This document shows, one piece after another, positions 15,052 to 23,800 of a stretch of 54,021 nucleotides of DNA. Made by a program: the position numbers and the translations under genes. The stretch comes from Verrucomicrobiales bacterium (GTDB lineage: Bacteria > Verrucomicrobiota > Verrucomicrobiia > Verrucomicrobiales > DEV007). The notes beneath the pieces were generated by a model, which worked only from the letters and a program-made list of their open reading frames with translations, had not been told where the DNA came from and searched no databases. Position 1 is the first letter of the stretch. Each line of letters begins with the position of its first letter. Location of the stretch: assembly GCA_021648365.1 (NCBI GenBank), contig JAKISY010000021.1, forward strand, positions 1-54,021, in the 5' to 3' direction.

Positions 15052-15468
15052 TTAGATGAACATGGTTTGACCACCTTCTGCGTCTTGGACAAAAGTTCCG
15101 ACGCCGGTGACTTCTTCTACGATGGGCTCTAGGTGTTCCATTTCCATTCCAAACAGATCCATGGTCATACCGCAAGCTTTAATGGTGAGATCGCCGACTT
15201 CGGCAGCATCGTTGAGCATGCTCATCCAGCTGGGGACGTTCTTTTCTTTCATTGCTGCCATGGCTGGCTCTGCCATTTCTTCGAAATCTTTACTGAACTT
15301 GGTATTGGTCTTCCAGTCGTCTTTGCGAAAGGCCATTAGGCCGTAAAAAGTTAGAAAGACAGTGACTTTTTTCCCCATAGCTGATGCGCCTACAGCGATG
15401 ATGCTAGCTGCCATCAATTTATCCACAGTTCCCGAAAACAAGACGATTGACATTTTTTCTTCACTCAT
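15052..15468 (-). CDS. DsrE/DsrF-like (DsrE2-type) sulfur-relay protein
   Basis: The 138-residue protein has the DsrE fold: MSIVLFSGTVDKLMAASIIAVGASAMG, VTVFLTFYGLMAF, and the active cysteine C99 in IKACGMTMDLFGM, as in DsrE2/DsrH-like proteins often called peroxiredoxin-like. These proteins bind and transfer sulfane sulfur with TusA. First gene of the operon; a perfect 12-bp palindrome lies 21 bp upstream. Confidence 0.9.
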   Translation of the reverse strand: MSEEKMSIVLFSGTVDKLMAASIIAVGASAMGKKVTVFLTFYGLMAFRKDDWKTNTKFSKDFEEMAEPAMAAMKEKNVPSWMSMLNDAAEVGDLTIKACGMTMDLFGMEMEHLEPIVEEVTGVGTFVQDAEGGQTMFI

Positions 15469-15489
15469 AATATTTATTTCTTTATTGCT

Positions 15490-15501
15490 GTATAGCTATA
15501 C
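15490..15501. promoter_or_regulatory. Palindrome GTATAGCTATAC upstream of the sulfur operon
   Basis: A perfect 12-bp palindrome 22 bp before the DsrE-like start, containing TATA elements. It is a candidate operator or part of the promoter of the DsrE-TusA-SQR operon. A dedicated regulator gene is not adjacent, although the neighbouring MBL protein carries an HTH domain and could bind it. Confidence 0.55.
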
Positions 15502-15585
15502 TAGGCTGATTGTGGGATTTGTCATCTTTATTTTGATAAAAAAGTCTGACGGGGGTGTTGGTCGAATTGGGTGGGGGAAATATTA

Positions 15586-16422
15586 CTAAAATTCTGGAAA
15601 AAAAGGATTGTGGGATTTTTCTTCGGCGATGGTGCTGATGGGACCGTGACCTGGACAGAGGAGGGTGGGTTCGGGGAGGGTAAGGATTTTTTTGCGATTA
15701 TTATCTAGGGCTTGGGCGTAGGAAATCTGTCCGCCACCCATGGAGCCGGCGAACATGGCGTCACCGACGATGGCGACGGGTTGCTCAAGACCTTCGATGA
15801 AATAGGTGGTGCCGCCGATGGAATGACCGCTGGTGGTGAAGGTGCGCAGGCTGAGGTTGCCGATGGCAAAATGGGTGCCTTCATCGAAGGGGCTGGCTTC
15901 GGCGGGGCATTCTAGGCGATTAGCATAGATGGAAACGGCGGGGCTGGCACCATGGATGAGAGTAGGCAGGTCGGCGATATGATCTCCGTGAGTGTGGGTG
16001 ATGAAGATAGATTGGAGATTCAGGCCGAGTTCGTTGGTGGTGTCGAGAATCTGGCTGGCATCGGTGCCGGTATCGAAGGCGGCGGCGATGAGGGTTTTAG
16101 GATCCCAAACGAGGAAGGCGTTGACTCGCATGTCGTGCCATGGGGTGTTGTATTGGCGCAGTCCTTCGACATCAGCGTTTTTGGGGAGCCACTCTTTTTT
16201 GGCTGAGGTGACCAGCTTGTCAGGATCGAGGGAGAGGGGTTCTGTTAGGCTGCGAAGGGCGGCCTCGTGTTCAGGGTTGCGGGTATCGTATTGTCCTTGT
16301 AGCAGCTGTTGAATGGTTTGGATGGGGACAGCTGTGACTTGGGCGAGGCTGTCTGGGGTGTAGGATAAACCGCGCATGGCTTTGCCTAGAATGTCTTCAA
16401 AAAAGTCTTCGATGGGGATCAT
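15586..16422 (-). CDS. MBL-fold hydrolase (persulfide dioxygenase/glyoxalase II-like) with N-terminal HTH
   Basis: Residues 85-278 form a metallo-beta-lactamase-fold enzyme with the metal site TH143TH145GD147H148, later TTSGHSIGG, VGDAMFAG and LLCPGHGP. It is close to glyoxalase II and ETHE1-type persulfide dioxygenases, and its place beside SQR and TusA favours persulfide oxidation, though this is inference. Residues 1-75 are an extra helical domain with an XRE-like HTH (SLAQVTAVPIQTIQQLLQG). The combination suggests an enzyme that also senses or regulates. A seven-unit 7-bp tandem repeat sits 12 bp before the ATG. Confidence 0.82.
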   Translation of the reverse strand: MIPIEDFFEDILGKAMRGLSYTPDSLAQVTAVPIQTIQQLLQGQYDTRNPEHEAALRSLTEPLSLDPDKLVTSAKKEWLPKNADVEGLRQYNTPWHDMRVNAFLVWDPKTLIAAAFDTGTDASQILDTTNELGLNLQSIFITHTHGDHIADLPTLIHGASPAVSIYANRLECPAEASPFDEGTHFAIGNLSLRTFTTSGHSIGGTTYFIEGLEQPVAIVGDAMFAGSMGGGQISYAQALDNNRKKILTLPEPTLLCPGHGPISTIAEEKSHNPFFPEF

Positions 16423-16433
16423 GGGGGAGGGAA

Positions 16434-16482
16434 TTTGAGATTTGAGATTTGAGATTTGAGATTTGAGATTTGAGATTTGAAA
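16434..16482. repeat. Seven-unit 7-bp tandem repeat before the MBL gene
   Basis: Six perfect TTTGAGA units and a final TTTGAAA lie 12 bp upstream of the MBL start codon. The same repeat with one TTTGAGA and the same final TTTGAAA unit lies 6 bp upstream of mazG (1612-1625). Repeat number could vary by slippage and change promoter or ribosome-site spacing. Confidence 0.9.
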
Positions 16483-16491
16483 TTAGGGGAT

Positions 16492-16514
16492 GGCAGCCGG
16501 AGCGGCCGCCCTAC
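16492..16514. repeat. REP-like GC palindrome
   Basis: GGCAGCCGGAGCGGCCGCC followed by CTAC. It has the same CCCTAC edge as other short palindromes of the window. Confidence 0.5.
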
Positions 16515-16540
16515 AAATGTCTGACTCAATAGAGCATGTG

Positions 16541-18007
16541 CTATTCTACTATGCGTTGCGGGTTGGAGTAAACATTAAAACTCTGGTCGCGGAGAAAACC
16601 GACGAGGGTTTGGCCAGATGCACGAGCAAATTTGACGGCTAGACTGCTGGGTGCTGAGATGCCGGCGACGAAGGGGATGCCGGCAGCGAGGGACTTTTGC
16701 ATCAGCTCGAAGGAGATGCGTCCGCTGAGCAGGAGGATGGTGTTGGATAGCGGGAGACTTTGATTTAACAACGCGTTGCCGGTTATCTTATCAAGTGCGT
16801 TATGCCTGCCGACATCTTCGCGGATGCTTTGCAGTCGTCCGTCGGTGGTGAAGAGGGCTGAAGCGTGTGCTCCTCCGGTGCTTTGGAAGTTGGCTTGTTG
16901 ACGCTGCAGTTGCTTAGGAAGGGAGAGCAGGGTATCGCTCGCTACTCGCATCTGGTCAGGAGTCAGTGGCGGAAAGGATTGGAATACGGAGTCGATGCTG
17001 GTTTTTCCGCAAATACCGCAACTGGATGAGGTGAAAACGTGGCGGGAAAGTTCTTCTAGTGGCGGGGTGAGCCCTTTTTTGAGTAGCACGTCGATGACTT
17101 GTCCGTCCGTTTGCTTTTGTTGCTCATCGTTTGAGCAGAGTGAAATTTCGAAGATGTCGTCACTTTGTTGGATGACATTTTCGGAGAGTAGGAATCCGGC
17201 GGCGAGTTCGCGGTCATGGCCTGGAGTTCGCATCAGTACGGCGATGCTTTTGCCTTCGACTCTGAGTTCGACGGGCTCTTCGGTTGCCAGTAGGTCGGGT
17301 TTGTTGTGATGGGATATGAGTGCAGGCTGAGCTTGGTCGGCAGCTGTTATCCACTGCTGGATATCAAAAGGGGTTTGTGCTTGGTTTTTTAAAGCGCGTA
17401 GATCTTGTGGTGTGTTGAGATTGGAGAAGAGGGGCTTTTCTGAGTCGCTGATGTCGCGCCCGAGTAGCAGACCTTCGGCGACAGATTGATGAATGAACTT
17501 CTGCAGGGAGAGTTGACCAGCAGAGAGGTGATGTTGCATTTTTTTCAGCAGGCTGCGTGGATAGATGGCGGCGAGTGGCTCCCAGTGATCACCCATTTTT
17601 GGGATGACGCCTAGACCTGTTCGCTGCGCTTGTTCGATGAGGCTAAGCAAATAAACGGGGCTGATGTGGGGGAGATCGACGGCGAGCACCAGTAGCCAGG
17701 GGGAAGGGCAGTGTTCGAGGCAAGTGGAGAGTCCGCTGAGCGGGCCTAGGTCATCGGCTTGATCACAGATGGTTTCGACATCATTGGCTAGATCGGAGAA
17801 GCTTTGACCTTGGTGCACAGAGAGCAGCAGTGGGGCTTGAGCTACTTGGCGCAGCTTGCTTAGCTGAACTTGGTAGAGGGGGGCTTGCTCGGGGTCGCAG
17901 ATCAGCAGGCTTTTGTCCTCTCCCATACGGGTGGATCTGCCGCCCACTAGCAAAGCTGCGCTAACGGCTGTTGCTGTCATATCTGGCAGAGTGGTGGGAT
18001 CGTTCAA
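16541..18007 (-). CDS. MobA-FdhD fusion (molybdenum cofactor guanylyltransferase and formate dehydrogenase sulfurtransferase)
   Basis: Residues 13-205 are MobA, with the nucleotide-binding VGGRSTRMGEDK (21-32) and the LAVDLPHISP metal/nucleotide strand; MobA attaches GMP to molybdopterin. Residues about 240-488 are FdhD, with the sulfur-relay motif C330GIC333 and REDVGRHNALDK; FdhD sulfurates the Mo centre of formate dehydrogenase. The two normally separate proteins here are one 488-residue chain, linking MGD synthesis to sulfuration. Its ATG overlaps the stop of the SurA-like gene by 4 bp (ATGA), so they are co-translated. No formate dehydrogenase is in the window. Confidence 0.94.
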   Translation of the reverse strand: MNDPTTLPDMTATAVSAALLVGGRSTRMGEDKSLLICDPEQAPLYQVQLSKLRQVAQAPLLLSVHQGQSFSDLANDVETICDQADDLGPLSGLSTCLEHCPSPWLLVLAVDLPHISPVYLLSLIEQAQRTGLGVIPKMGDHWEPLAAIYPRSLLKKMQHHLSAGQLSLQKFIHQSVAEGLLLGRDISDSEKPLFSNLNTPQDLRALKNQAQTPFDIQQWITAADQAQPALISHHNKPDLLATEEPVELRVEGKSIAVLMRTPGHDRELAAGFLLSENVIQQSDDIFEISLCSNDEQQKQTDGQVIDVLLKKGLTPPLEELSRHVFTSSSCGICGKTSIDSVFQSFPPLTPDQMRVASDTLLSLPKQLQRQQANFQSTGGAHASALFTTDGRLQSIREDVGRHNALDKITGNALLNQSLPLSNTILLLSGRISFELMQKSLAAGIPFVAGISAPSSLAVKFARASGQTLVGFLRDQSFNVYSNPQRIVE

Positions 18008-19002
18008 TTGAAGATGCGCACGTCGGCATCTTTGCGCAGTCGTTTGAGCCAGTCTTCGACGATTTTTTGGCGCTTTTCTTGGGTGACCATTTTATCGACT
18101 TGTTCGTGGACTTCGCTCAGGGGCGGGGTTTTGCCGTCTTGTTTGGCATCGACGTAGAGCAGACGCCAGTCGGCTCCGTCATCAACAATGCCGCTGACAG
18201 TGCGCGGGGCGAGGCTGAAGGCGACTTCGGTGATGGTGGCGTTGAGGGCGTCTTTGCTAATCGTGCCAACGCTGCCTCCTTCAGTAGCGAAGCTGTCTTG
18301 CGAGTAGGTTTTTGCCATGGTGGCGAACTCAGCGCCATCAATGAGTTTCTGACGTATTTCTTTGATCAGAGCTTTTTGCGAAGCGGCGGCATCAGAACCT
18401 TCTGCGGTTTTTTTAGGGATGGAGAGCATGCGCAATTTGACGAAGCTTTCGCTGGCGAATTCGCTGCGCTTTATTTGGTAGAGGTCTTGGCGTTGTTTTG
18501 GGGTATTGATCATGATGCGCCCTCCTGAATTTTGTGAGCGCATCGCACCGACGATGATTTGTTCTTCTTGGATTCTGCGAAAGTCAGGGAAAGTGAGTCC
18601 GGATTTTTGCAGTTCTTCGTTGAATTTTTTGCGATCCCCTTTGAATCGACCTCTGACAATGCGGTCGATGGCTTGGTCGATGTATTGGCGTTTGATCACG
18701 CCGCCTTTGGTTTTGAATTCAGCGAGGATGAGTTTGCGGTCGACGAGATCTTTGAGCGCGGCGGCTTTGATCTCAGCTATTTTGGCATCGCGTTGTGCGG
18801 GGGAGGCGGTTTGGTTCTGGAAAAGCCAAAGTTGCGTCTGGGTCATCACCGCGCCAGATACCTCGGCTTGGGTGACGACTTCGCCATTGACGGTGGCGGC
18901 GATGCCGTTCACTTCATCGGCTGCTTGCGTGGTCGCTGCAAGCGTGCTGAAGGCGAAGGCACAAGTGAGAATGAATAGCTTGAAGATGGAATTGGATTTC
19001 AT
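18004..19002 (-). CDS. SurA/PpiC-like periplasmic peptidylprolyl isomerase
   Basis: A signal peptide (residues 1-27) precedes a SurA-N-like helical chaperone part (VNGIAATVNGEVVTQAEV, DLVDRKLILAEFK) and one parvulin domain (about 190-290, with LRMLSIPKK, GAEFATMAKTYSQD, GGSVGTISKDALN). It should help fold outer-membrane proteins. With 332 residues it has one parvulin domain rather than the two of E. coli SurA. Co-translated with the MobA-FdhD gene, an unexpected partner. Confidence 0.88.
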   Translation of the reverse strand: MKSNSIFKLFILTCAFAFSTLAATTQAADEVNGIAATVNGEVVTQAEVSGAVMTQTQLWLFQNQTASPAQRDAKIAEIKAAALKDLVDRKLILAEFKTKGGVIKRQYIDQAIDRIVRGRFKGDRKKFNEELQKSGLTFPDFRRIQEEQIIVGAMRSQNSGGRIMINTPKQRQDLYQIKRSEFASESFVKLRMLSIPKKTAEGSDAAASQKALIKEIRQKLIDGAEFATMAKTYSQDSFATEGGSVGTISKDALNATITEVAFSLAPRTVSGIVDDGADWRLLYVDAKQDGKTPPLSEVHEQVDKMVTQEKRQKIVEDWLKRLRKDADVRIFN

Positions 19003-19059
19003 GGCAAAGGGACAGCGCAGCGCGGTGAATGAACAGTGTAAAATTTCTAGCCAACCATG

Positions 19060-22000
19060 CTACAGACTTTTGATTAGCTCAAGCGCGTTCTCTAGTCGTT
19101 TGGCTTGATTTTTGCCTTTTAGACGTGGAAAACGCCCTTTGACTTGCAAAAAGCCGCCTTTTTTACTCAGCATGAGTTTGTTGTCGCGGATTTCGAGGGC
19201 GCTGATGCCAAAGAGTGCGGCTCGTAATCGCAGTTCGCTACAGGTGAGCAAATACAGGATCGCTGGTGGCATATTGCCAAAACGGTCTTGCCAGTTTTCG
19301 ATCAGGTCTTCGTGCTCACTGAGTTTGGTGAGTTCCGCGAGCTGGCGGTAGGCGCTGATGCGTAACTGCGAATCGGGCATGTAGCTAGCAGGAATGTAGG
19401 CGGGTAGCGAATCTTTGGGGGCTTGCAGGTATTGGGCTTCGGAGGTGCAGATGAAATCGATGTGGAAAGAGACTTCTATGCGGGAGAGAGTGCTGTCACC
19501 TTGCATTTTGCCTACGGATTGTTTGAGCAGTTGGCAATAGAGGTCGAAGCCGATGGCGGCGATGTGGCCGCTCTGGCGAGTGCCGAGCAGGTTCCCTGCG
19601 CCGCGGATTTCGAGGTCGCGCATGGCGATTTTGAAGCCGGCACCAAGCGAGCTGTATTGTTTGATGGCGTTGATGCGTTTGCGAGCATCGCCTTCGGTGA
19701 CCATGTCCTCGGGTAGTAAAAGTAACGCGTAGGCTTGGTGGTCGGCACGCCCAACGCGTCCACGTAGTTGGTAGAGATCGGCGAGGCCAAAACGGTCCGC
19801 TCGGTCGATGATGATGGTATTGGCGTTGGGGATGTCGATGCCGCTTTCGATGATGGTGGTGCAGACGAGCACATCGATTTCGCCGTTGATGAAGCGGCGC
19901 ATGATGCCTTCGAGTTCGCCGTCCTGCATCTGTCCGTGGCCGATGGCGATACGTGCGCCTGGACAAAGTGCGGCGATTTTTTTACTCACTCCTTCGATGG
20001 ATTGCACTCGGTTGTGGAGGAAAAAAACTTGCCCTTGGCGTTTGAGTTCGCGCTGGATGGCTTTGGCTATGAGAGAGGGGTCATAGGGGCAGATGCTAGT
20101 TTTCACAGCAAAGCGGTTGGGCGGCGGGGTGTCGATGGTGGACATGTCGCGTGCACCCATCAGCGATAGGTAGAGGGTGCGCGGGATGGGGGTGGCGGAC
20201 AGGGTGAGTACATCGACGAGGCGGAACATTTCTTTGAAGCGCTCTTTGTGTTTGACGCCGAAGCGCTGTTCTTCGTCGATGATCACTAGGCCTAGGTTTT
20301 TGAAACTGACATCTTTGGAGATCAGTCGATGGGTGCCGATGACGATGTCACCACTGCCTTGTTGCAGTGTTTGGATGGTCTCACGCTGCTGGGCGGCGCT
20401 GCGGTAGCGACTGAGTAGAGAAACATGGATGGGAAAATCCGACATGCGCTCGCGGAAGTTTTGGTAGTGCTGTTGAGCGAGCACGGTGGTGGGGCAGAGC
20501 AGGGCGACTTGTTTGCCAGACATCACGGCTTTAAAAGCGGCACGGATGGCGATTTCAGTTTTCCCAAAACCCACATCTCCACAGATCAGTCGATCCATGG
20601 GGCGCTGGGATTCCATGTCCTCTTTGGTGGCGGCGATGGAGGTGAGTTGATCTGGGGTTTCTTGGTAGATGAAGGCATTCTCGAATTCTCGTTGCCATTT
20701 GCTATCGGGGCTGTGAGCGAATCCTTGTTTGGCTTCCCGTTCGGCGTGCACGCCGAGCAGTTGCGCAGCATAATCGCGGATGGATCGTTGGGCTTTTTCT
20801 TTGGTGGTGTTCCAGCGTTTGTCACCGAGGCGGTTGAGGGGAGGGGCTTTTTTGCCAGAGCCAATATAGCGGGAGACGAGATGCGCTTGGTCGAGCGGGA
20901 CGTAGAGCCGGGCTTCGTTGGCGTATTCGATGATGAGGGTTTCTTCGACAAAGGCGTCGTCGTCAGCTGGGTCTGGGCTGTGTGGTTGGAGTCCTCGGTA
21001 GCGTCCGATGCCATAGTCGGCGTGCACCACGCGGTCACCGATTTTGAACTCGCCAGGTTGGGTAGCTTGCAGGTGCAGGCTGCGGGCGCGGGCTTGGGTG
21101 AATTTTCGCCGTGAGCGCTGATGCTGGTAGCGTCCAAAAATTTCGGCATCGGAAAGCACGGCGATTTTGATGTCGGGAATGGTGAAACCTTGGTTGAGGT
21201 CGCCGATGAAATGTTGCAGGGAGGATGGGGTTATGCCTGCCTCGGCTAACAATTGATCGAAACGATCCATCTCTCCCTGAGAATGGAAGGCGATGAGAAC
21301 TTGCCAGTCGTCTTGTTTCCACTCACTGATTTGTTTGATGAATTGATCGTGACGTGATTGTTGTAAAATGAAATCGCCAGCTTCGAAGGTGCCGAGTGGG
21401 TTATCATAAAAGGCGGCGGTGTGATCTTCTTCGCTAGCTAAGTTGGTTTTTTTGTTGCCGGAAAGGATGAGGATGGTGGCTTCGGGGGCTGAGCATTCTA
21501 GGGCAATGACAGGGTCGTTGTTTTGGCGGTAATCAGCTAATTGACCTGTGGCGGAGGCATTTTCTTCTTCGTCGAGCTTGAGCAGCAATTCGACGCTTTG
21601 AATTTTACGAATGGAGCTTTGTTGGTCGAGGTCGAATTCTCGGATGGAATCCACTTGTTGGTCGAAAAGTTCGATGCGCACGGGGCTGTCGTGGTGGAGC
21701 TCGAAGAGGTCAAAGATGCCGCCGCGCACGGCGAATTGTCCGCGTTGAAAGACTTGACTGTTTTTTTCAAAGCCGGCGTCGATGAGTTGTTGGCATAGTG
21801 CGGGCAAATCGAGGGTGTCGCCGAGCTGAAGGGTAAGGGTGTTTTTACTTAGTGACTGTGGCGGGGGAGTGATCTCTGTGAAGTCGAGGCCAGGCATGAC
21901 GATGAGCCTGCCTTTGCCGTCCTGATTGCTACGGTGAATGTGATGCAGCGTGGAGAGCCGTTCGGCTAAGGTGTCGGGATCGGGCAGGGCGCTGTCGAAG

Positions 22001-22317
22001 TCGGTGTTGAGGCTCTCTGGTAAAAACAGGGCTTCGGCACCCCATGTGGCTAGCTCGGCATGTAGGCGTTCGCCAGATTTAACGTCTGGGGTGAGCAGCC
22101 AGACATTGGCGGCGGGTTGCAGTTGCGCCAGATGGCCAGCGAGCATGCTAGCTAAGAAGGGGTGGGCGGCTTCGCTGACATGCTCGAAATGGTGCGGGCT
22201 GGTAGCGCTGGCTGAAGCTGCTGGCTTGAGTTGTTTTTTAAAAACGCTGGAGGTGCTCACCTGTCGAATGAGATCCTGGGGAGTTATCAGCTTAGCTTTG
22301 TTGGGTTTTGCCGGCAT
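19060..22317 (-). CDS. mfd: Transcription-repair coupling factor Mfd
   Basis: Mfd displaces RNA polymerase stalled at DNA lesions and recruits UvrA. The 1085-residue protein shows the full plan: UvrB-like N-terminal part, the RNAP-interaction domain starting GDRVVHADYGIGRYRGL, then a RecG-like helicase with Walker A GDVGFGKTE, IIDEEQRFGV (DEEQ box), LSATPIPRTLY, and the translocation motif region QLRGRVGRADHQAYA, and the TRCF C-terminal domain. Start ATG 22317 fits the family. Leftward, probably the end of a cluster beginning at purA; SurA-like gene follows 57 bp later. Confidence 0.97.
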   Translation of the reverse strand: MPAKPNKAKLITPQDLIRQVSTSSVFKKQLKPAASASATSPHHFEHVSEAAHPFLASMLAGHLAQLQPAANVWLLTPDVKSGERLHAELATWGAEALFLPESLNTDFDSALPDPDTLAERLSTLHHIHRSNQDGKGRLIVMPGLDFTEITPPPQSLSKNTLTLQLGDTLDLPALCQQLIDAGFEKNSQVFQRGQFAVRGGIFDLFELHHDSPVRIELFDQQVDSIREFDLDQQSSIRKIQSVELLLKLDEEENASATGQLADYRQNNDPVIALECSAPEATILILSGNKKTNLASEEDHTAAFYDNPLGTFEAGDFILQQSRHDQFIKQISEWKQDDWQVLIAFHSQGEMDRFDQLLAEAGITPSSLQHFIGDLNQGFTIPDIKIAVLSDAEIFGRYQHQRSRRKFTQARARSLHLQATQPGEFKIGDRVVHADYGIGRYRGLQPHSPDPADDDAFVEETLIIEYANEARLYVPLDQAHLVSRYIGSGKKAPPLNRLGDKRWNTTKEKAQRSIRDYAAQLLGVHAEREAKQGFAHSPDSKWQREFENAFIYQETPDQLTSIAATKEDMESQRPMDRLICGDVGFGKTEIAIRAAFKAVMSGKQVALLCPTTVLAQQHYQNFRERMSDFPIHVSLLSRYRSAAQQRETIQTLQQGSGDIVIGTHRLISKDVSFKNLGLVIIDEEQRFGVKHKERFKEMFRLVDVLTLSATPIPRTLYLSLMGARDMSTIDTPPPNRFAVKTSICPYDPSLIAKAIQRELKRQGQVFFLHNRVQSIEGVSKKIAALCPGARIAIGHGQMQDGELEGIMRRFINGEIDVLVCTTIIESGIDIPNANTIIIDRADRFGLADLYQLRGRVGRADHQAYALLLLPEDMVTEGDARKRINAIKQYSSLGAGFKIAMRDLEIRGAGNLLGTRQSGHIAAIGFDLYCQLLKQSVGKMQGDSTLSRIEVSFHIDFICTSEAQYLQAPKDSLPAYIPASYMPDSQLRISAYRQLAELTKLSEHEDLIENWQDRFGNMPPAILYLLTCSELRLRAALFGISALEIRDNKLMLSKKGGFLQVKGRFPRLKGKNQAKRLENALELIKSL

Positions 22318-22361
22318 GAGTGGCGCAGCTTAAAGGTGGATGATAAGGAGGGGGGTTGGAA

Positions 22362-23795
22362 TCACGGGTTCTCGGTGGGGAGAGCTAAATCAAAGGCTGC
22401 GATTCTCTTTTTTAGGGTCGCGGGCGTGATGGCGAGAATTTCGGCACTTTGAGCGAGGTGCTGGTTTTGTTGTTCCAGCGTTTGGCGGATCAATTCGCGT
22501 TCGGCGAGGGCGAGAGGTGCAAGGTCTTCTTGGCTTGCAGCCTGGAGGAAAGCTTTTGCAGCTTGAGCTAAGGTGGTCTCAGCGGGTGGGTTGGGGGAGC
22601 TAGCCCGGCGAGGCACGGCGCCGAGCGGAATGTCCTTGGGCATCAGCACGTTTCCAGTGGCGAGTACGCAGGCGCTCTGCAGGGTGTTTTCTAGTTCTCG
22701 CACGTTGCCAGGCCAGTCGTAATGTTCGAGGTGGCTGAGAGCTTCGGGGGAGAGTTGCAATCGTCGCCCTTGGTTGTGTGCAGAGATTTTATTGAGAAAG
22801 TGCTCGGCTAGGATGGAGACGTCTTCGAGACGTTGGCGAAGTGGCGGGATGTGGATGCGCACGACATTGAGCCGATAAAAAAGGTCTTCGCGGAAGAGGT
22901 TGGCTTCGACTTCGCGCTCGAGGTTTTTGTTGGTCGCGGCGATGATGCGCACCTTGGAGGTGATGGTATCGTTGCTGCCGATACGAGAAAATTCTCCTGA
23001 CTGTAGAACTCGCAGTAGTTTGCTCTGCACTTCGGCTGGTAAGTCGCCGATTTCGTCGAGGAAGAGGGTGCCTTCGTCGCATTGTTCAAAACGGCCGATG
23101 CGTTGTTTGACGGCACCAGTGAAAGAGCCTTTTTCGTGTCCGAACAGTTCGCTCTCGAGCAGGTTGGCGGGAATGGCGGCGCAGTTGATGGCGATATAAT
23201 CTTTCCCCGCGCGGCGACTGTACTGGTGTAGGGCATTGGCGACGACTTCTTTGCCGCAGCCACTTTCACCCGTGATCAAGACGGGTGCGTCGGCTTGGGC
23301 AACGCGGCCGATCAGTTTGAACACATCCTGCATCGCAGGCGAATTGCCGATGATGAGGTCGGAGCTGACGGGTTGTGGATTGGGCGCGAGTTGTTCATCG
23401 GCGGCGAGTCGCATTTGCTCAGCGGCTTGCAGTGCGTGCTCCACGGTGGGACGTAAGTCGAAACTAACGGACTCTTTTTTCAATACGTCGTAGGCTCCCA
23501 TGCGGGTGGCTTCGATCACGGTATTGGTGGAGGATAAATTTCCGGTTAGTAAAACGACGGAGTTGGGAAAGTTCTGTCGGATGCGTTTGATCAGTTCTAA
23601 ACCATCGAAGGGTAACAGCTCGAGATCGCTGATGAGCAAGTCGGCGTTTTTTTCGGTGAACAGGGTGAGAGCTTCATCGGCACGGGTGGTGGTGATGATC
23701 TCGATGGTGGGGGCAGCGAGATGGCGACTAGCCCAGTCGAGGTAATCGGTATCGGCGTCGGCAATGATGACGGTCTGTGAGATGGGCTTGCTCAT
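22362..23795 (-). CDS. NtrC-type sigma-54-dependent response regulator
   Basis: Three domains: a receiver with phosphoacceptor D57 (LLISDLELLPFDG) and K106/K107, an AAA+ ATPase with Walker A GESGCGKE (176-183) and FLDEIGDLP, and a Fis-type HTH at the C-terminus (HLAQSAEILAITPATLKKRI). The sigma-54 contact loop reads GSFTGA (223-228) instead of the usual GAFTGA, a known but uncommon variant. A GTG at 23804 overlaps the uppS stop by 4 bp and could be the true start; I list ATG 23795. No histidine kinase gene is nearby, so its input is unknown. Confidence 0.92.
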   Translation of the reverse strand: MSKPISQTVIIADADTDYLDWASRHLAAPTIEIITTTRADEALTLFTEKNADLLISDLELLPFDGLELIKRIRQNFPNSVVLLTGNLSSTNTVIEATRMGAYDVLKKESVSFDLRPTVEHALQAAEQMRLAADEQLAPNPQPVSSDLIIGNSPAMQDVFKLIGRVAQADAPVLITGESGCGKEVVANALHQYSRRAGKDYIAINCAAIPANLLESELFGHEKGSFTGAVKQRIGRFEQCDEGTLFLDEIGDLPAEVQSKLLRVLQSGEFSRIGSNDTITSKVRIIAATNKNLEREVEANLFREDLFYRLNVVRIHIPPLRQRLEDVSILAEHFLNKISAHNQGRRLQLSPEALSHLEHYDWPGNVRELENTLQSACVLATGNVLMPKDIPLGAVPRRASSPNPPAETTLAQAAKAFLQAASQEDLAPLALAERELIRQTLEQQNQHLAQSAEILAITPATLKKRIAAFDLALPTENP

Positions 23796-23800
23796 ATCAA

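Noticed and set aside
16434..16482. CRISPR array
   Set aside because: The repeats are 7 bp with no spacers, and no cas genes are present. The other short-period repeats also lack spacer structure.
20425..21114. Long plus-strand reading frame inside mfd
   Set aside because: It is the antisense shadow of mfd codons, has no family features, and mfd is firmly identified over the same bases.
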